A DNA stretch of 64,000 nucleotides, from positions 2,108,001 through 2,172,000 of the forward strand of contig JBGLNJ010000001.1 in NCBI GenBank assembly GCA_041300525.1, written 5' to 3'. The position numbers and the translations under genes are program-made. Source of the stretch: JBGLNJ01 sp041300525. Its GTDB lineage: Bacteria > Chloroflexota > Anaerolineae > Fen-1058. Below the pieces are notes generated by a model. The model had not been told where the DNA came from and ran no database searches. It was given only the letters and a program-made list of their open reading frames with translations. Shown piece by piece: positions 16,474 to 24,606 of this stretch (within the stretch, counting starts at the first letter, position 1; each line of letters opens with the position of its first letter).

Positions 16474-16506
16474 AGGTGCCCCCCACGTCAGGAGGGGCAC
16501 CTTTTT
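16474..16506 (+). terminator. Rho-independent terminator or attenuator
   Basis: AGGTGCCCC pairs with GGGGCACCT, followed by TTTTT. It sits only about 20 bp before the next start codon, so it may attenuate that gene. Confidence 0.75.
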
Positions 16507-16525
16507 CGTTTCTGAGGATCGCAAT

Positions 16526-17107
16526 ATGTCAATCACCGAAATAATCGCTCTTGCCACTGCAATAGGGGGACTTGTCGCGGCCTACGTTGCCTGGAGGAGG
16601 TGGCCTTTCGATGCCGACAAGACCAAAGCCGAAGCCCGCAAGTTGAACGGCGAGACAAAGGACGGCTCTGCAAAAGTTGGAGCGGAGACACGCAAAATAG
16701 GCGAGGAGGCCGACCAGCTTCAATTCGATACGCTTAAAGGGCTGGTCATCATGCTGCAAAGTGACATCGCCAATATGCGAGTTCGAGTGGAGATTTCGGA
16801 TAAGGCGAGAAACGAGATCGAGCGCGAAATGGCAGGTTTGAGCGCCCGCCTGATTCTGGCCGAAGCGGCCGTTGTCCGCACTGCCAAAGAGAATGTCGAG
16901 TACCTTGAAAAAGTAACACAGATCCGAGGCGAGTTTATCGCCGCAGGCGAGCAGTTCACCTACATCAAAAACCGCGACAAAGCCGCTTTCAACGCATTGG
17001 CCTGCATCGTTATCAAGTTGGCAGCTCAACTAGAGGACTTGGGTAAATCGCCTGAGCTGTCTAAAAAAGAGTGCGATGTTTTGGATGAGCTGATCAAAGA
17101 GCAATAA
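16526..17107 (+). CDS. Membrane-anchored coiled-coil protein, 193 aa
   Basis: One N-terminal helix (ITEIIALATAIGGLVAAYVAW) is followed by a long charged coiled coil (about 35-130: KTKAEARKLNGETKDGSAKV, then VRVEISDKARNEIEREMAG) and a helical tail. ATG 16526 has GAGGAT 8 bases upstream; an upstream in-frame ATG runs through the terminator and is rejected. The build resembles phage spanin- or tail-associated proteins only in outline. Function unknown. Confidence 0.6.
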   Translation: MSITEIIALATAIGGLVAAYVAWRRWPFDADKTKAEARKLNGETKDGSAKVGAETRKIGEEADQLQFDTLKGLVIMLQSDIANMRVRVEISDKARNEIEREMAGLSARLILAEAAVVRTAKENVEYLEKVTQIRGEFIAAGEQFTYIKNRDKAAFNALACIVIKLAAQLEDLGKSPELSKKECDVLDELIKEQ

Positions 17108-17131
17108 GATCATCTCGATTGGGGAGACAAC

Positions 17132-18448
17132 GTGAAGGGTGTGGCAGTTCTCGTTCTTGTCTTGACGACGGCTGGATGCGTTGCGCCGCAGCCGACGGCG
17201 GCTCCCCCTTCTACCTATTTTCCATCAATCCTCTCGCAGCCGACCTGGACGCCGTACCCGACGCGCGTTCCGGTCGCTATTGTGCCAGGCAACTTGCTGA
17301 TTGACCCGTCGCTGGAAGGTCCGTATACCTCAGACGGGGTGCATCCAGAAGTTAACACGTCTATTGCTTGGAAGGCGTGGTACTCGTGCAAGGGCGATCT
17401 GACGCTCTGTGTTCCTCCGTGCGATCCGAATCAGCCCGGATGCGACTTGCCCTGCCCCTCGAATTGCACAAAAGAAAATGGGAAATGCCAATCCGACTAC
17501 GGCTGCTACTGGGCGCGCCCAGAGTTCAACCCGTTTGATTTTGACAAAGCAGCCTATCGCGTTCACAGCGGAAATATGGCGCAGGTTTATTTTACTTATG
17601 GCAGGATGGGGCGAGGCGGAATCTATCAGACGGTTTCTGTTACAGCAGGGACTTTGCTCAGGTTTACGGCCTACATGCAGGCATGGCAGTGTTTCGATTA
17701 CGGCTCAGCGTGCGACTGGGGCAGATTGTCCGACAAGCCGAGCGACATGCACTTGCGGATTGGGATTGACCCGACTGGCGGAACAGATGTCAACAGCGCA
17801 GATATTGTGTGGTCGCCCGAGCGGGAGGCATACGACAGATGGGTAGAGTTTTCGGTGACTGCTCGCGCGCAATCTAGTCGAGTTACGGTGTTCACGTCAG
17901 GCGGGGCAACGTTCGATTATGCCCGCAAGAACAATGATGTGTACATTGACGACCTGGCACTGGTTCAAATAAGAAACATTACCGATACTCCCACTCCGAC
18001 GATGACCTACACGCCAACTCCGACTACCACGCCCACGCCTGGCCCGCCAACCGTGACGCCGGGGGCAACCTGGACACCCGCGCCGGGTGTGACATTGACC
18101 TGCCAGTTGACTTTGACACAGCGGGTGTATGTTTTGCTTCCGCCCGGCAGCGGCAGAGAATGGTACACGGCGGCTGTACCGGTGGCGGCGGAAAAGGACT
18201 GGAGCATCGGCACGAGCGCGGTGGACGCCTGCCTGAACAGTTGCGCCAGACGCATCGTCATTGCCGTGAACGTTGAGCAACGCGGCTGCAATCTGTACCC
18301 GGCATGTCGCGCGCCATGCGGGAGTTTGAGTTACATTCCTCTTTCAGCCCCAACCCCGGCTGACCTGGCGCAGTTGCTCGAACGATACCCTGCCTGGCTC
18401 AGAGAGGCGTGGGGAATATGCATGCCTTCGATTATGAGGTCGCAATGA
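17132..18448 (+). CDS. Lipoprotein with jellyroll-like domain and Thr/Pro linker, 438 aa
   Basis: GTG start with GGGGAG upstream. Signal VAVLVLVLTTAGC gives a lipidated cysteine. Residues about 50-285 (GNLLIDPSLEG, YWARPEFNPF, YRVHSGNMAQVYFTYGRMGR, DMHLRIGIDPTGGTD, YDRWVEFSVTA, NNDVYIDDLALV) share block-by-block similarity with the two LysM proteins at 48945-50144 and 50666-51766. A Thr/Pro linker follows, then a cysteine-rich C-terminal domain. It is likely exposed on the cell surface. It ends in an ATGA overlap with the GH26-like gene, implying joint function. Confidence 0.75.
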   Translation: MKGVAVLVLVLTTAGCVAPQPTAAPPSTYFPSILSQPTWTPYPTRVPVAIVPGNLLIDPSLEGPYTSDGVHPEVNTSIAWKAWYSCKGDLTLCVPPCDPNQPGCDLPCPSNCTKENGKCQSDYGCYWARPEFNPFDFDKAAYRVHSGNMAQVYFTYGRMGRGGIYQTVSVTAGTLLRFTAYMQAWQCFDYGSACDWGRLSDKPSDMHLRIGIDPTGGTDVNSADIVWSPEREAYDRWVEFSVTARAQSSRVTVFTSGGATFDYARKNNDVYIDDLALVQIRNITDTPTPTMTYTPTPTTTPTPGPPTVTPGATWTPAPGVTLTCQLTLTQRVYVLLPPGSGREWYTAAVPVAAEKDWSIGTSAVDACLNSCARRIVIAVNVEQRGCNLYPACRAPCGSLSYIPLSAPTPADLAQLLERYPAWLREAWGICMPSIMRSQ

Positions 18449-18640
18449 ACAGAAAACAAGTCTTGGAAATTATCAAGACCTCGCAGGGCATCATCGTCGG
18501 GCAGCATGCAGGGGCGGGATCGTTCTGGCCCGACGGGTACAACACATATATCGGTGAATTGAACAGGATAAGTGGAAAGTACCCCGGCTTGATGGGCGTT
18601 GACTTTGCCTGGGGCGATTGGGAAAACGCCCTCATCCACG
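18445..18640 (+). pseudogene. GH26-like glycoside hydrolase, N-terminal 65 residues only
   Basis: NRKQVLEIIKTSQGIIVGQH, then YNTYIGELNRISGKYPGLMG and VDFAWGDW, resembles the first strands and helices of glycoside hydrolase family 26 (mannanase-like) enzymes, where a GQH and a GKYP..GVD motif recur. Its start overlaps the lipoprotein stop by ATGA. At about 18640 the frame runs into a MacB-type permease gene reading the other way. The catalytic glutamates are absent from what remains. Family assignment rests on a short stretch. Confidence 0.55.
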
Positions 18641-18780
18641 TAGCGCTGGACGCCGGCTCCGGCGGACATGAGCGTGATGACCGCGCCCACGCCGATGATG
18701 ATGCCCAGCATCGTCAACACCGCGCGCAAGCGGTTCGCCAAAAGAGCCGTAAAGGCGACGCGCACACTTTCAAGAATCAC
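18640..18780 (-). pseudogene. MacB-type ABC permease, N-terminal ~47 residues only
   Basis: GTG start (AAGGGG upstream), then ILESVRVAFTALLANRLRAV and LTMLGIIIGVGAVITLMSAG, GVQRYV: the standard cytoplasmic helix and first membrane segment of MacB/FtsX-type permeases. The periplasmic domain and remaining helices are cut off at about 18640. It belongs with the ATPase and adaptor genes at 19152-21313, so this exporter operon was probably complete in the organism. Confidence 0.85.
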
Positions 18781-18849
18781 AACTTTTCCCCTTCAATTCC
18801 GGATTGCGGCGCGCGCTACGGAATTGCTCTGTAACATTTGCTGGATCCG

Positions 18850-19120
18850 CGAGATTGTTGTCGCACTTTTTTTCTTCCACGAATTACGCGAATCTTCACT
18901 AATCTTCAATATTCGCGTCCATTCTCGTTACGCGCAAGCGGACGGACAAATAATAGATTGCTCTGTAACAATTGCACGGTCCGCGAGATTTTTGTCACAC
19001 TTTTTCTTCCACGACGCGAAGCGCGCGAATCGGCGCTAATCTTTTATGGATTCGCGTTTATTCGCGTGATTCGCGGATAAGAAATTCGGTTGCGGCGCGA
19101 AGCATGCCGCGCTTCGTTTT
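18850..19120. repeat. Interspersed TTCGCG-rich repeat, two tandem copies
   Basis: Two related stretches (about 18855-18925 and 18990-19120) contain CACTTTTTTTCTTCCACGAA, TTACGCGAATCTTCACTAAT and CGCGTGATTCGCGGATAAG. An inverted copy lies at 33483-33590 and a fragment at 46862-46890. It fills the gene-free stretch 18781-19151; nothing else is seen there. Confidence 0.75.
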
Positions 19121-19151
19121 CGATTCACACACCGCAATCCGAAATCAAAAC

Positions 19152-19871
19152 TCAGAGCGGTTTTTCTGGGCACGCCATGAGCGGCTCCGCCACCGGCTCA
19201 TCGCCGACAATCTGCCCGTCACTGATCTGCACGATGCGGCGCGTGTGCGCCGCGATGCGCGGATCGTGCGTGACAAACACCACCGTGATGCCGCGTTCCA
19301 GGTTCAACCGCTGAAAGATGCACATGATCTCCGCGCCGGATTTGGAATCCAGGTTGCCCGTCGGCTCGTCGGCCAGGAGGATGGCAGGCTTGTTCACCAG
19401 CGCGCGTGCGATCGCCACGCCCTGCTGCTGGCCGCCCGAAAGCTCGCTGGGACGGTGATGCAGCCGGTTATCCAGCCCGACCTGTTGGAGCGCCTGGACC
19501 GCCCGCTCGTGCCGTTGGTTGCCTCCGGCGTAAATCAACGGCAGTTCGACATTCTGCACCGCCGTAGTGCGCGGCAACAGGTTGAACGTCTGGAACACGA
19601 AACCGATCTTGCGGTTGCGAATTTCGGCCAGGCGATCGTCGTCCAGCGAATGTACATCTACGCCATCCAGTTGGTAGCGGCCCGACGTGGGCTGGTCGAG
19701 GCAGCCGATGATGTTCATCAGCGTGGACTTGCCCGAGCCGCTGGGGCCCATGATGGCGAGCAGCTCTCCTTCGTCCACGCGCAGCGATACGCCCGAAAGC
19801 GCGCGCACTTCCACGTCGCCCAGCCAATAGATTTTGGTAATGTCTTGGATTTCAATAACGGGCTTGCTCAC
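19152..19871 (-). CDS. MacB-type ABC transporter ATPase, 239 aa
   Basis: Walker A (GPSGSGKST, about 44-52), Q-loop (VFQTFNLLP), signature LSGGQQQ, Walker B (ILLADEPTGNLD) and H-loop (VFVTHD) are all intact. The GQQQG variant after the signature replaces the usual GQQQR. GTG start. It lies between the adaptor gene (upstream) and the broken permease (downstream), forming a tripartite MacAB-like export operon for peptides, lipids or drugs. Known MacB-type ATPases drive a permease that does not move substrate through the membrane directly. Confidence 0.92.
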   Translation of the reverse strand: MSKPVIEIQDITKIYWLGDVEVRALSGVSLRVDEGELLAIMGPSGSGKSTLMNIIGCLDQPTSGRYQLDGVDVHSLDDDRLAEIRNRKIGFVFQTFNLLPRTTAVQNVELPLIYAGGNQRHERAVQALQQVGLDNRLHHRPSELSGGQQQGVAIARALVNKPAILLADEPTGNLDSKSGAEIMCIFQRLNLERGITVVFVTHDPRIAAHTRRIVQISDGQIVGDEPVAEPLMACPEKPL

Positions 19872-19900
19872 AGGATACCCCTACGCCTCACGCATCACTT

Positions 19901-21313
19901 TCATTTCGTCGCCTGCTGGATAATCGAACCCAACCCCGTCACGCCGCCGACGATGATCACGTCGCCTTCCTGGACGCCCTCCACCACTTCACTGTCGCTC
20001 TCATTGCGCAGGCCGGTCTTGACCTCTACCTCGCGCGCGGTCGTCCCGATAAGGCGATTGACAAACGCCTTGCCCGTGGCGCGGTCAATGCGAATGGCCC
20101 AATTGGGAACCAGGAGCACGTCGGCGCGCGTATCGGTGACAATGGTGACGTTAGCGCTCATCCCGGCGCGTAACGGCGCGTCCGTCGGCTCCACCACAAC
20201 GCGGACCTGATACGACACCACACCGGCCTGGCTCGTCGCCACAGGCGCGATGCGATCAATCTTGCCCGTGACCGTCGCATCGGGCAGCGCATCCGCGCTC
20301 ACATCAACCGTCTGGCCCACTTTGAGTTTGGCAATGTCAATCTCGTCCACACTCACGTCAATGTGGAAGCGCGACGTATCCACCAACAAAACCGCTCCCA
20401 GCGGCGTGGCCGAAGAACCCCCGCGCGTGATATTGACCTGCCCCACTTGGCCGTCGAACGGCGCGGTCAACGAGGCGCGGTCGAGCCGCAACTTGGCCTG
20501 CTCGTAAGCGATGCGCGCTTGTTCAACTTGCGCGCGGCTGACGGTCACTCGATCCGGGTCGAGCGTGAGCCGGTCGAGGTTGGCTTGCGCCTGCTGGACA
20601 GCGGCCCAGGCAGCGCCGAGTTGCGCGTCCGTCGCGCCGCGCGCCGCCTGGTCGTAAGTGGTTTTCGCTGCGTCGCGCGCCGCGCGCAACACGTCCACCG
20701 TCGCGCGCATTTGCTCTTCGTACCGGCCCAACCCGCCGCCCTGGATGCCGTACTGCTTGGCTGCCGCGCGGCCAGCCGAGACTCCTTCATACGCATCCTG
20801 GGCTTGCTTGAGATCGTTTTCCGCCTTCTTTAACTGAGCCAACGCCTGGGCCACCTGGCTGTCGCTGGGCTTTTTCGCATCCGTGTACTGTGCCCACGCG
20901 CTCGCCAGTTGCGCCTTGGCCGCGGTCACGTCAAACGCTTTAGGCCCCGCCACCGTCTGGCTATAATTGACCTGCTGCACAACAAGCGCCTGCTGCGCCT
21001 GTTGCGCCGCCAGCGCCCATTCGGTGGTATCCAGTTGCGCCAACACCTCGCCCGCCTTGATCTTTTGTCCGACGACGACATTGACCGTGTCCACGGTGCC
21101 GGGCGTCTGAAAATTGAGCATCACCTGAGCTTCCGGCGCGATGCTGCCGCTGGCGCTCACGGTGGCGACGAGCGTGCCACGGCGCACGGCCACCTGGCGT
21201 CCCTGAGATTGCTGCGCGCGGAGCGCATCCTCACGCGATCTCCAGATCCAATATCCGCCGACGACAGCCGCAATCACCACGACGGCAATGACAATTAAAA
21301 CACGACGTCGCAT
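19901..21313 (-). CDS. HlyD/MacA-family periplasmic adaptor, 470 aa
   Basis: An N-terminal anchor (RRVLIVIAVVVIAAVVGGYW) is followed by a lipoyl half-motif (SGSIAPEAQVMLNFQTPGTV), a long alanine/glutamine-rich coiled-coil hairpin (about 95-260), the second lipoyl half (LTAPFDGQVGQVNI) and beta-barrel/membrane-proximal domains. AAGGAG precedes the chosen ATG; the frame is open further upstream but without a ribosome-binding site. It is first in the exporter operon. Confidence 0.9.
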   Translation of the reverse strand: MRRRVLIVIAVVVIAAVVGGYWIWRSREDALRAQQSQGRQVAVRRGTLVATVSASGSIAPEAQVMLNFQTPGTVDTVNVVVGQKIKAGEVLAQLDTTEWALAAQQAQQALVVQQVNYSQTVAGPKAFDVTAAKAQLASAWAQYTDAKKPSDSQVAQALAQLKKAENDLKQAQDAYEGVSAGRAAAKQYGIQGGGLGRYEEQMRATVDVLRAARDAAKTTYDQAARGATDAQLGAAWAAVQQAQANLDRLTLDPDRVTVSRAQVEQARIAYEQAKLRLDRASLTAPFDGQVGQVNITRGGSSATPLGAVLLVDTSRFHIDVSVDEIDIAKLKVGQTVDVSADALPDATVTGKIDRIAPVATSQAGVVSYQVRVVVEPTDAPLRAGMSANVTIVTDTRADVLLVPNWAIRIDRATGKAFVNRLIGTTAREVEVKTGLRNESDSEVVEGVQEGDVIIVGGVTGLGSIIQQATK

Positions 21314-21445
21314 TTTGTCTCCTTGGGGAATGGTCTGGGCCGGATTATAGCACACAGCCCACCTTCCCGCTGAAAGCACATAAACGGACTGGCGGTTTAC
21401 CCTTGCAAAGGTTTTCAACCTTCGCTAGGATGCCTCAAAGGGCTA

Positions 21446-21474
21446 TTGCTCCTGGGCCAACCTTGGAGTACAAT
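21446..21474 (+). promoter_or_regulatory. Sigma-70-like promoter before the selenoprotein
   Basis: TTGCTC (21446-21451), 17-bp spacer, TACAAT (21469-21474). The start codon is 130 bp downstream, past a palindrome at 21521-21546. The rest of 21314-21606 holds no gene. Confidence 0.45.
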
Positions 21475-21520
21475 CTATTCCAGCGGTGCGACCTGACTCC
21501 CGTGAGTTTGCAGCCAAGTA

Positions 21521-21546
21521 GGACAAGTTGGCAACTTGTCCTACGA
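21521..21546. repeat. TAGGACAA-type palindrome
   Basis: TAGGACAAGTTG followed by its inverse complement. Related palindromes occur at 10440-10467, 46623-46650 and 50205-50232, always between genes. Confidence 0.7.
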
Positions 21547-21606
21547 CTTTCTCTGATCCAACACGAGTGGTGCAACTTGACCACTTGAGCGCATCCAAAG
21601 AAAAGA

Positions 21607-22275
21607 TTGGAGGATAACATGTCACTTCTGAGCACCAAGATTCAAGACGATGTACGCCAGGCGTTGGAGGGGATGACCGGACCGGTCAAGCTGGTCATGT
21701 TCACCCAGGCGCTCGAGTGCGAGATGTGCGCCGAGACGCGCGCGCTCGTCGAGGAGATCGCCGCGCTCGCCCCGGCGGGCCAGCTCACCATCGAGGTAAA
21801 AGACTTTGTCTCCGACACCGCCGCCGTCGAAGCATACCAGGTGGACAAGATCCCGGCGATTGCCCTCGTCGGCGCGAAGGACTATGGCATCCGCTTTTAC
21901 GGCATTCCGTCCGGCTATGAGTTCAGCAGCCTCGTGGACGACATCGTGACGGTATCGAGAGGCGAATCGGGGCTTGCCCCGGCCACCAAAGCCGCCGTCG
22001 CCAGGATCAACCAACCGGTCCACATCCAGGTGTACGTCACTCCCACCTGACCGCACTGCCCGCGAGCCGTGGTGCTCGCTCACCGGCTGGCGATGGAAAG
22101 TGACTGGATTCGTGCCGATGCAGTGGAGGCGACCGAGTTTCCGCACCTGGCGAACAAGTATGAGGTCTTTGGCGTGCCGCGCACCGTCATCAACGAAACG
22201 ATCCACGTCGAAGGCGCAGTGCCGGAAGCGATGCTCGTCAATGAGCTTTTGAAGGCTCTCGACGGGCAAGCCTAG
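21607..22275 (+). CDS. Selenocysteine-containing protein disulfide oxidoreductase (two thioredoxin folds), 222 aa
   Basis: Two thioredoxin-like domains in tandem, as in PDO/glutaredoxin-like proteins. Domain 1 (about 1-115) has CEMC at 34-37 and the cis-Pro loop DKIPAIALVG. Domain 2 starts near 125 (NQPVHIQVYVTPT) and its active site is encoded TGA-Pro-His-Cys, where the family has CPYC. Past the TGA (22048-22050) the same frame continues with clear family sequence (CPRAVVLAHRLAMESDWIRA, FPHLANKYEVFGVPRTVINE) to TAG at 22275. Read as Sec148, the motif is UPHC. GGAGG precedes the ATG. A TGA point mutation is the alternative; the SECIS-like hairpin and tRNA-Sec argue against it. Confidence 0.85.
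22048..22079 (+). promoter_or_regulatory. UGA-Sec codon with bacterial SECIS-like hairpin
   Basis: TGA at 22048-22050, an 11-nt spacer, then stem GCGAGC (22062-22067), loop CGTGGT, stem GCTCGC (22074-22079). In the E. coli fdhF SECIS the minimal hairpin also begins 11 nt after UGA and its loop carries a GGU that SelB reads. Spacing and loop content match. Confidence 0.8.
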
Positions 22276-22374
22276 GGATCACCCTTGCGAAAGTTTCTGC
22301 TCATTACGCAGCGCACTCTCACTACACCTTCGCAAGGTTCTTCCGTGTTGCAGCAACGCCGGATTATTGAGATG

Positions 22375-22552
22375 GGGTGTCCGTCAAGTTTTTGCAGCCC
22401 GGCGACTGCACGCTTCGCGGCAGCAACAACAGCAAAACCTGCCTTCGCAGGTTCAACACCAGCCGACGAAGGTCGGCTTTGCTGCTCGCCAGAGGCGGGC
22501 GCGATTTCCAATCGCCAGCCAGCGTACTACCGCAAAACTTTGACGGACACCC
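22375..22552. mobile_element. MITE-like element, 178 bp, with terminal inverted repeats and 9-bp target duplication
   Basis: Ends are 21-bp inverted repeats (19/21 identical) beginning GGGTGTCCGTCAA. Both sides are flanked by ATTGAGATG (22366-22374 and 22553-22561), a perfect 9-bp direct repeat. No transposase is inside; the interior has small palindromes. A related end occurs alone at 46496-46516. It occupies most of the gene-free stretch 22276-22654. Confidence 0.8.
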
Positions 22553-22654
22553 ATTGAGATGATACCATTTGCGCACACTGCGGAAGCGTATTAGAATTGT
22601 GTTTGCCATGACCTTTCAGCCTTGCCTCAAAAACTGTGCGAAAGGAGTCACCTA

Positions 22655-23797
22655 ATGTCTCGATCACACATTCTCTTGATAGCACTTGCTGCCTTGACCA
22701 TCGCCGGCCTGGCTTGTTCCGCTGCCCAGAGCAAGCCGACGCCGACGCCCATCCCGACGGCGACCGAGCCGCCCAAGTCCACGGCCACATCCGCTCCCAC
22801 GCCCAAGCCGGCCGCCACCAGCACCCGCGCAGCCGCGGCCGCCACTGCCACCAAAGCGTCTGCGGCCCCCACCTCTGCGCCTCCTTCGGCGGGCGTGTTG
22901 TTCAACGACGACTTTAGATCGCAAAAAGCGACCGAAGACAACGGCTGGGATTTCGCCAGCACCGATAACGTAGATCGGGCTTGGTCAGCCAACAAGTACA
23001 CGCTCTCGGTCAAAAAGAAGAACTATCTCGGCTATGGCACGCCTGACGGCGAGTACACCGATTTCGGCGCCGAAGTCGAAGCACAGGCAAACAGCGCCTA
23101 TGCCCGATACGGCATCCGCTTTCGCATTCAAGGCGGCACAGATAACCCCAGCTACTATATTTTCGTCGTAGCCACAGATGGCAAGTACTATGTGGACAAG
23201 CTTCTCAACAACGCATGGGCCGACACCTCTCCTGTGCCGGCCACAACCTCGCCACGTATCAACAAAGGCAAAGTCAAGAACACGCTGGGGGTGCTGGCTC
23301 AAGGCAGCCAAATCTCACTCTATATCAACCGCTCCCTGGTCAAGACTTTTACCGACGATTCGATTGATAGCGGCTTGGTTGGAGTGCTCGCGGGGCCTGG
23401 CGACAATGACTCGGCTGAAGTCACATTCAGCCGATTGACCGTCCTCACCGCCGAAAAAGCCAAGGCCGAATGGGCCGCCGCGCCCGCCACTGCGCAGCCC
23501 ACCGCGACGGCCACCAAAACCAGCGGGGGAGGCTCGGGCAATGGAACGATCACCGTCAGGAACACCTTCGACGGGGCGTGCCAGATCAACGTGTGGGGAC
23601 AGAAGGAAGCCGTGATCCGGGCTGAGGGCAACAACTCGAGATCTCTTTCGCTTCCACCCGGAAAATATGGTGTGCATGCCGCCACGGACGTTGGCGAGGT
23701 TGACCTGAGCTACCAACTCACTCTCCCGCCGGGCGGCTACTGCGTGATCTATTGCACCAAGGCAACCAAGTCAGTCAGCGCCAGTTGCGGGCAATAA
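22655..23797 (+). CDS. Lipoprotein with concanavalin-like domain, 380 aa
   Basis: Signal ILLIALAALTIAGLAC gives a lipidated cysteine; GGAG lies before the ATG. A long Pro/Thr/Ala linker (about 22-80) leads to a LamG/DUF1080-like beta-sandwich (about 85-270: GVLFNDDFRSQ, NSAYARYGIRFRIQGGTDN, GLVGVLAGPGDND). A second Pro/Ala/Thr linker follows, then a small cysteine-containing C-terminal domain (about 300-380). It is probably surface-exposed and binds a polymer or protein; the ligand is unknown. It is a single transcription unit. Confidence 0.8.
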   Translation: MSRSHILLIALAALTIAGLACSAAQSKPTPTPIPTATEPPKSTATSAPTPKPAATSTRAAAAATATKASAAPTSAPPSAGVLFNDDFRSQKATEDNGWDFASTDNVDRAWSANKYTLSVKKKNYLGYGTPDGEYTDFGAEVEAQANSAYARYGIRFRIQGGTDNPSYYIFVVATDGKYYVDKLLNNAWADTSPVPATTSPRINKGKVKNTLGVLAQGSQISLYINRSLVKTFTDDSIDSGLVGVLAGPGDNDSAEVTFSRLTVLTAEKAKAEWAAAPATAQPTATATKTSGGGSGNGTITVRNTFDGACQINVWGQKEAVIRAEGNNSRSLSLPPGKYGVHAATDVGEVDLSYQLTLPPGGYCVIYCTKATKSVSASCGQ

Positions 23798-23864
23798 GGC
23801 GCTTACATCACCCTTGCCAAGGTGAGAACAGTAACAAAACCCGCTGCTAACCATCACCTGTGCT

Positions 23865-23898
23865 CAGGCCCGACGCCGTGCCGGGCCTGACATTTTTC
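23865..23898 (+). terminator. Rho-independent terminator
   Basis: TCAGGCCCG pairs with CGGGCCTGA, followed by CATTTTTC. It ends the lipoprotein transcript. Confidence 0.85.
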
Positions 23899-23902
23899 TC
23901 AT

Positions 23903-23931
23903 TGACAAGTTTGGAAAAACACCGTATGCTC
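23903..23931 (+). promoter_or_regulatory. Sigma-70-type promoter for the pentapeptide protein
   Basis: TTGACA (23903-23908), 17-bp spacer, TATGCT (23926-23931); ATG at 23949. One of the best promoter matches in the window. Confidence 0.7.
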
Positions 23932-23948
23932 TTGACGAGGAGCATGAT

Positions 23949-24596
23949 ATGGCAACCAAACTGACCCGTGATCAAGTTCTGGAAATGTGCACGGCGCACA
24001 ACGCCGAGGCAATGGCCGAGCTATGGCTGAACCAGGCCGACTTGAGCGGCATTGACCTGGCGGACTGCGACCTGCGCGGAGCGCGTCTGCGCGGAGCCAA
24101 TCTGTCCAGCGCCAACCTCCAGCGAGCCACCCTCAGCCAGGCCGATTTGCAGGGCGCGAATCTGACGCTGGCTGACCTCCGCAACGCGCAGCTCTACGAA
24201 GCGTCATTGTCCGGCGCGGACCTGAGCGATGCCAATCTCACGTTCGCCTACCTGGGCCGCGCCGACTTTACCGGGGCCAAGCTAGTGGGCGCGAACATGA
24301 CGATGGTGGATGCGCGCAAAGTGAAATTGACCCTGGCGGACTTGCGCCGCGCCAACCTGCGTGGAGCGAAACTGAATGGCGCAGAGATGGAAGTGGCTGA
24401 CTTCACCGCCGCCAAGCTCGATGAGGCCAACTTGACCGCGGTCAACGCGCGCAAGGCGAACTTTTCCCATGCCAGCCTGCGCAATGCCGATCTCACCAAG
24501 GCTCAACTGACCGGCGCCAACCTCGACCAGGCTGACTTGAACGGCGCTACTCTCACCGGCGCGATCATGCCACAAGTCAAACGCGCCGCAGCCTAA
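23949..24596 (+). CDS. Pentapeptide-repeat protein, 215 aa
   Basis: From about residue 28 to 208 the protein is built of A(D/N)LXX pentapeptides (LSGIDLADCDLRGARLRGAN and onward), about 35 units, predicting a right-handed quadrilateral beta-helix. Related proteins either mimic DNA or have unknown structural roles. No gyrase-protecting Qnr features such as loops are evident. Its own promoter lies directly upstream. PolX follows 10 bp downstream, so the two may be cotranscribed. Confidence 0.9.
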   Translation: MATKLTRDQVLEMCTAHNAEAMAELWLNQADLSGIDLADCDLRGARLRGANLSSANLQRATLSQADLQGANLTLADLRNAQLYEASLSGADLSDANLTFAYLGRADFTGAKLVGANMTMVDARKVKLTLADLRRANLRGAKLNGAEMEVADFTAAKLDEANLTAVNARKANFSHASLRNADLTKAQLTGANLDQADLNGATLTGAIMPQVKRAAA

Positions 24597-24606
24597 GGCG
24601 CAGCCC

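Larger units (their letters stand above)
11575..18640 (+). mobile_element. Accessory block of plasmid/phage/integron character
   Basis: All genes in this 7.07-kb stretch run on the + strand, many with ATGA stop-start overlaps. They are short, mostly unrecognised membrane proteins and lipoproteins. The block carries an integron attC site (15521-15646), a DnaA-domain-I protein and iteron-like repeats (16065-16308). No integrase, terminase, relaxase or full replication initiator is visible. Both ends cut genes (a MalT-type regulator on the left; GH26-like and MacB genes on the right), so true element ends and target duplications cannot be seen. Confidence 0.6.

Noticed and set aside
11575..18640. 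Simple insertion of an element into one gene
   Set aside because: The left and right flanks are different, unrelated genes with no shared target duplication, so a single clean insertion cannot explain it.
22051..22275. Separate small thioredoxin gene after the TGA
   Set aside because: Its first in-frame ATG comes after the active-site cysteine region, there is no ribosome-binding site, and it is in phase with the upstream half.
22285..22557. Protein-coding gene of 90 aa after the selenoprotein
   Set aside because: It spans the MITE-like element and has no ribosome-binding site or sensible composition.
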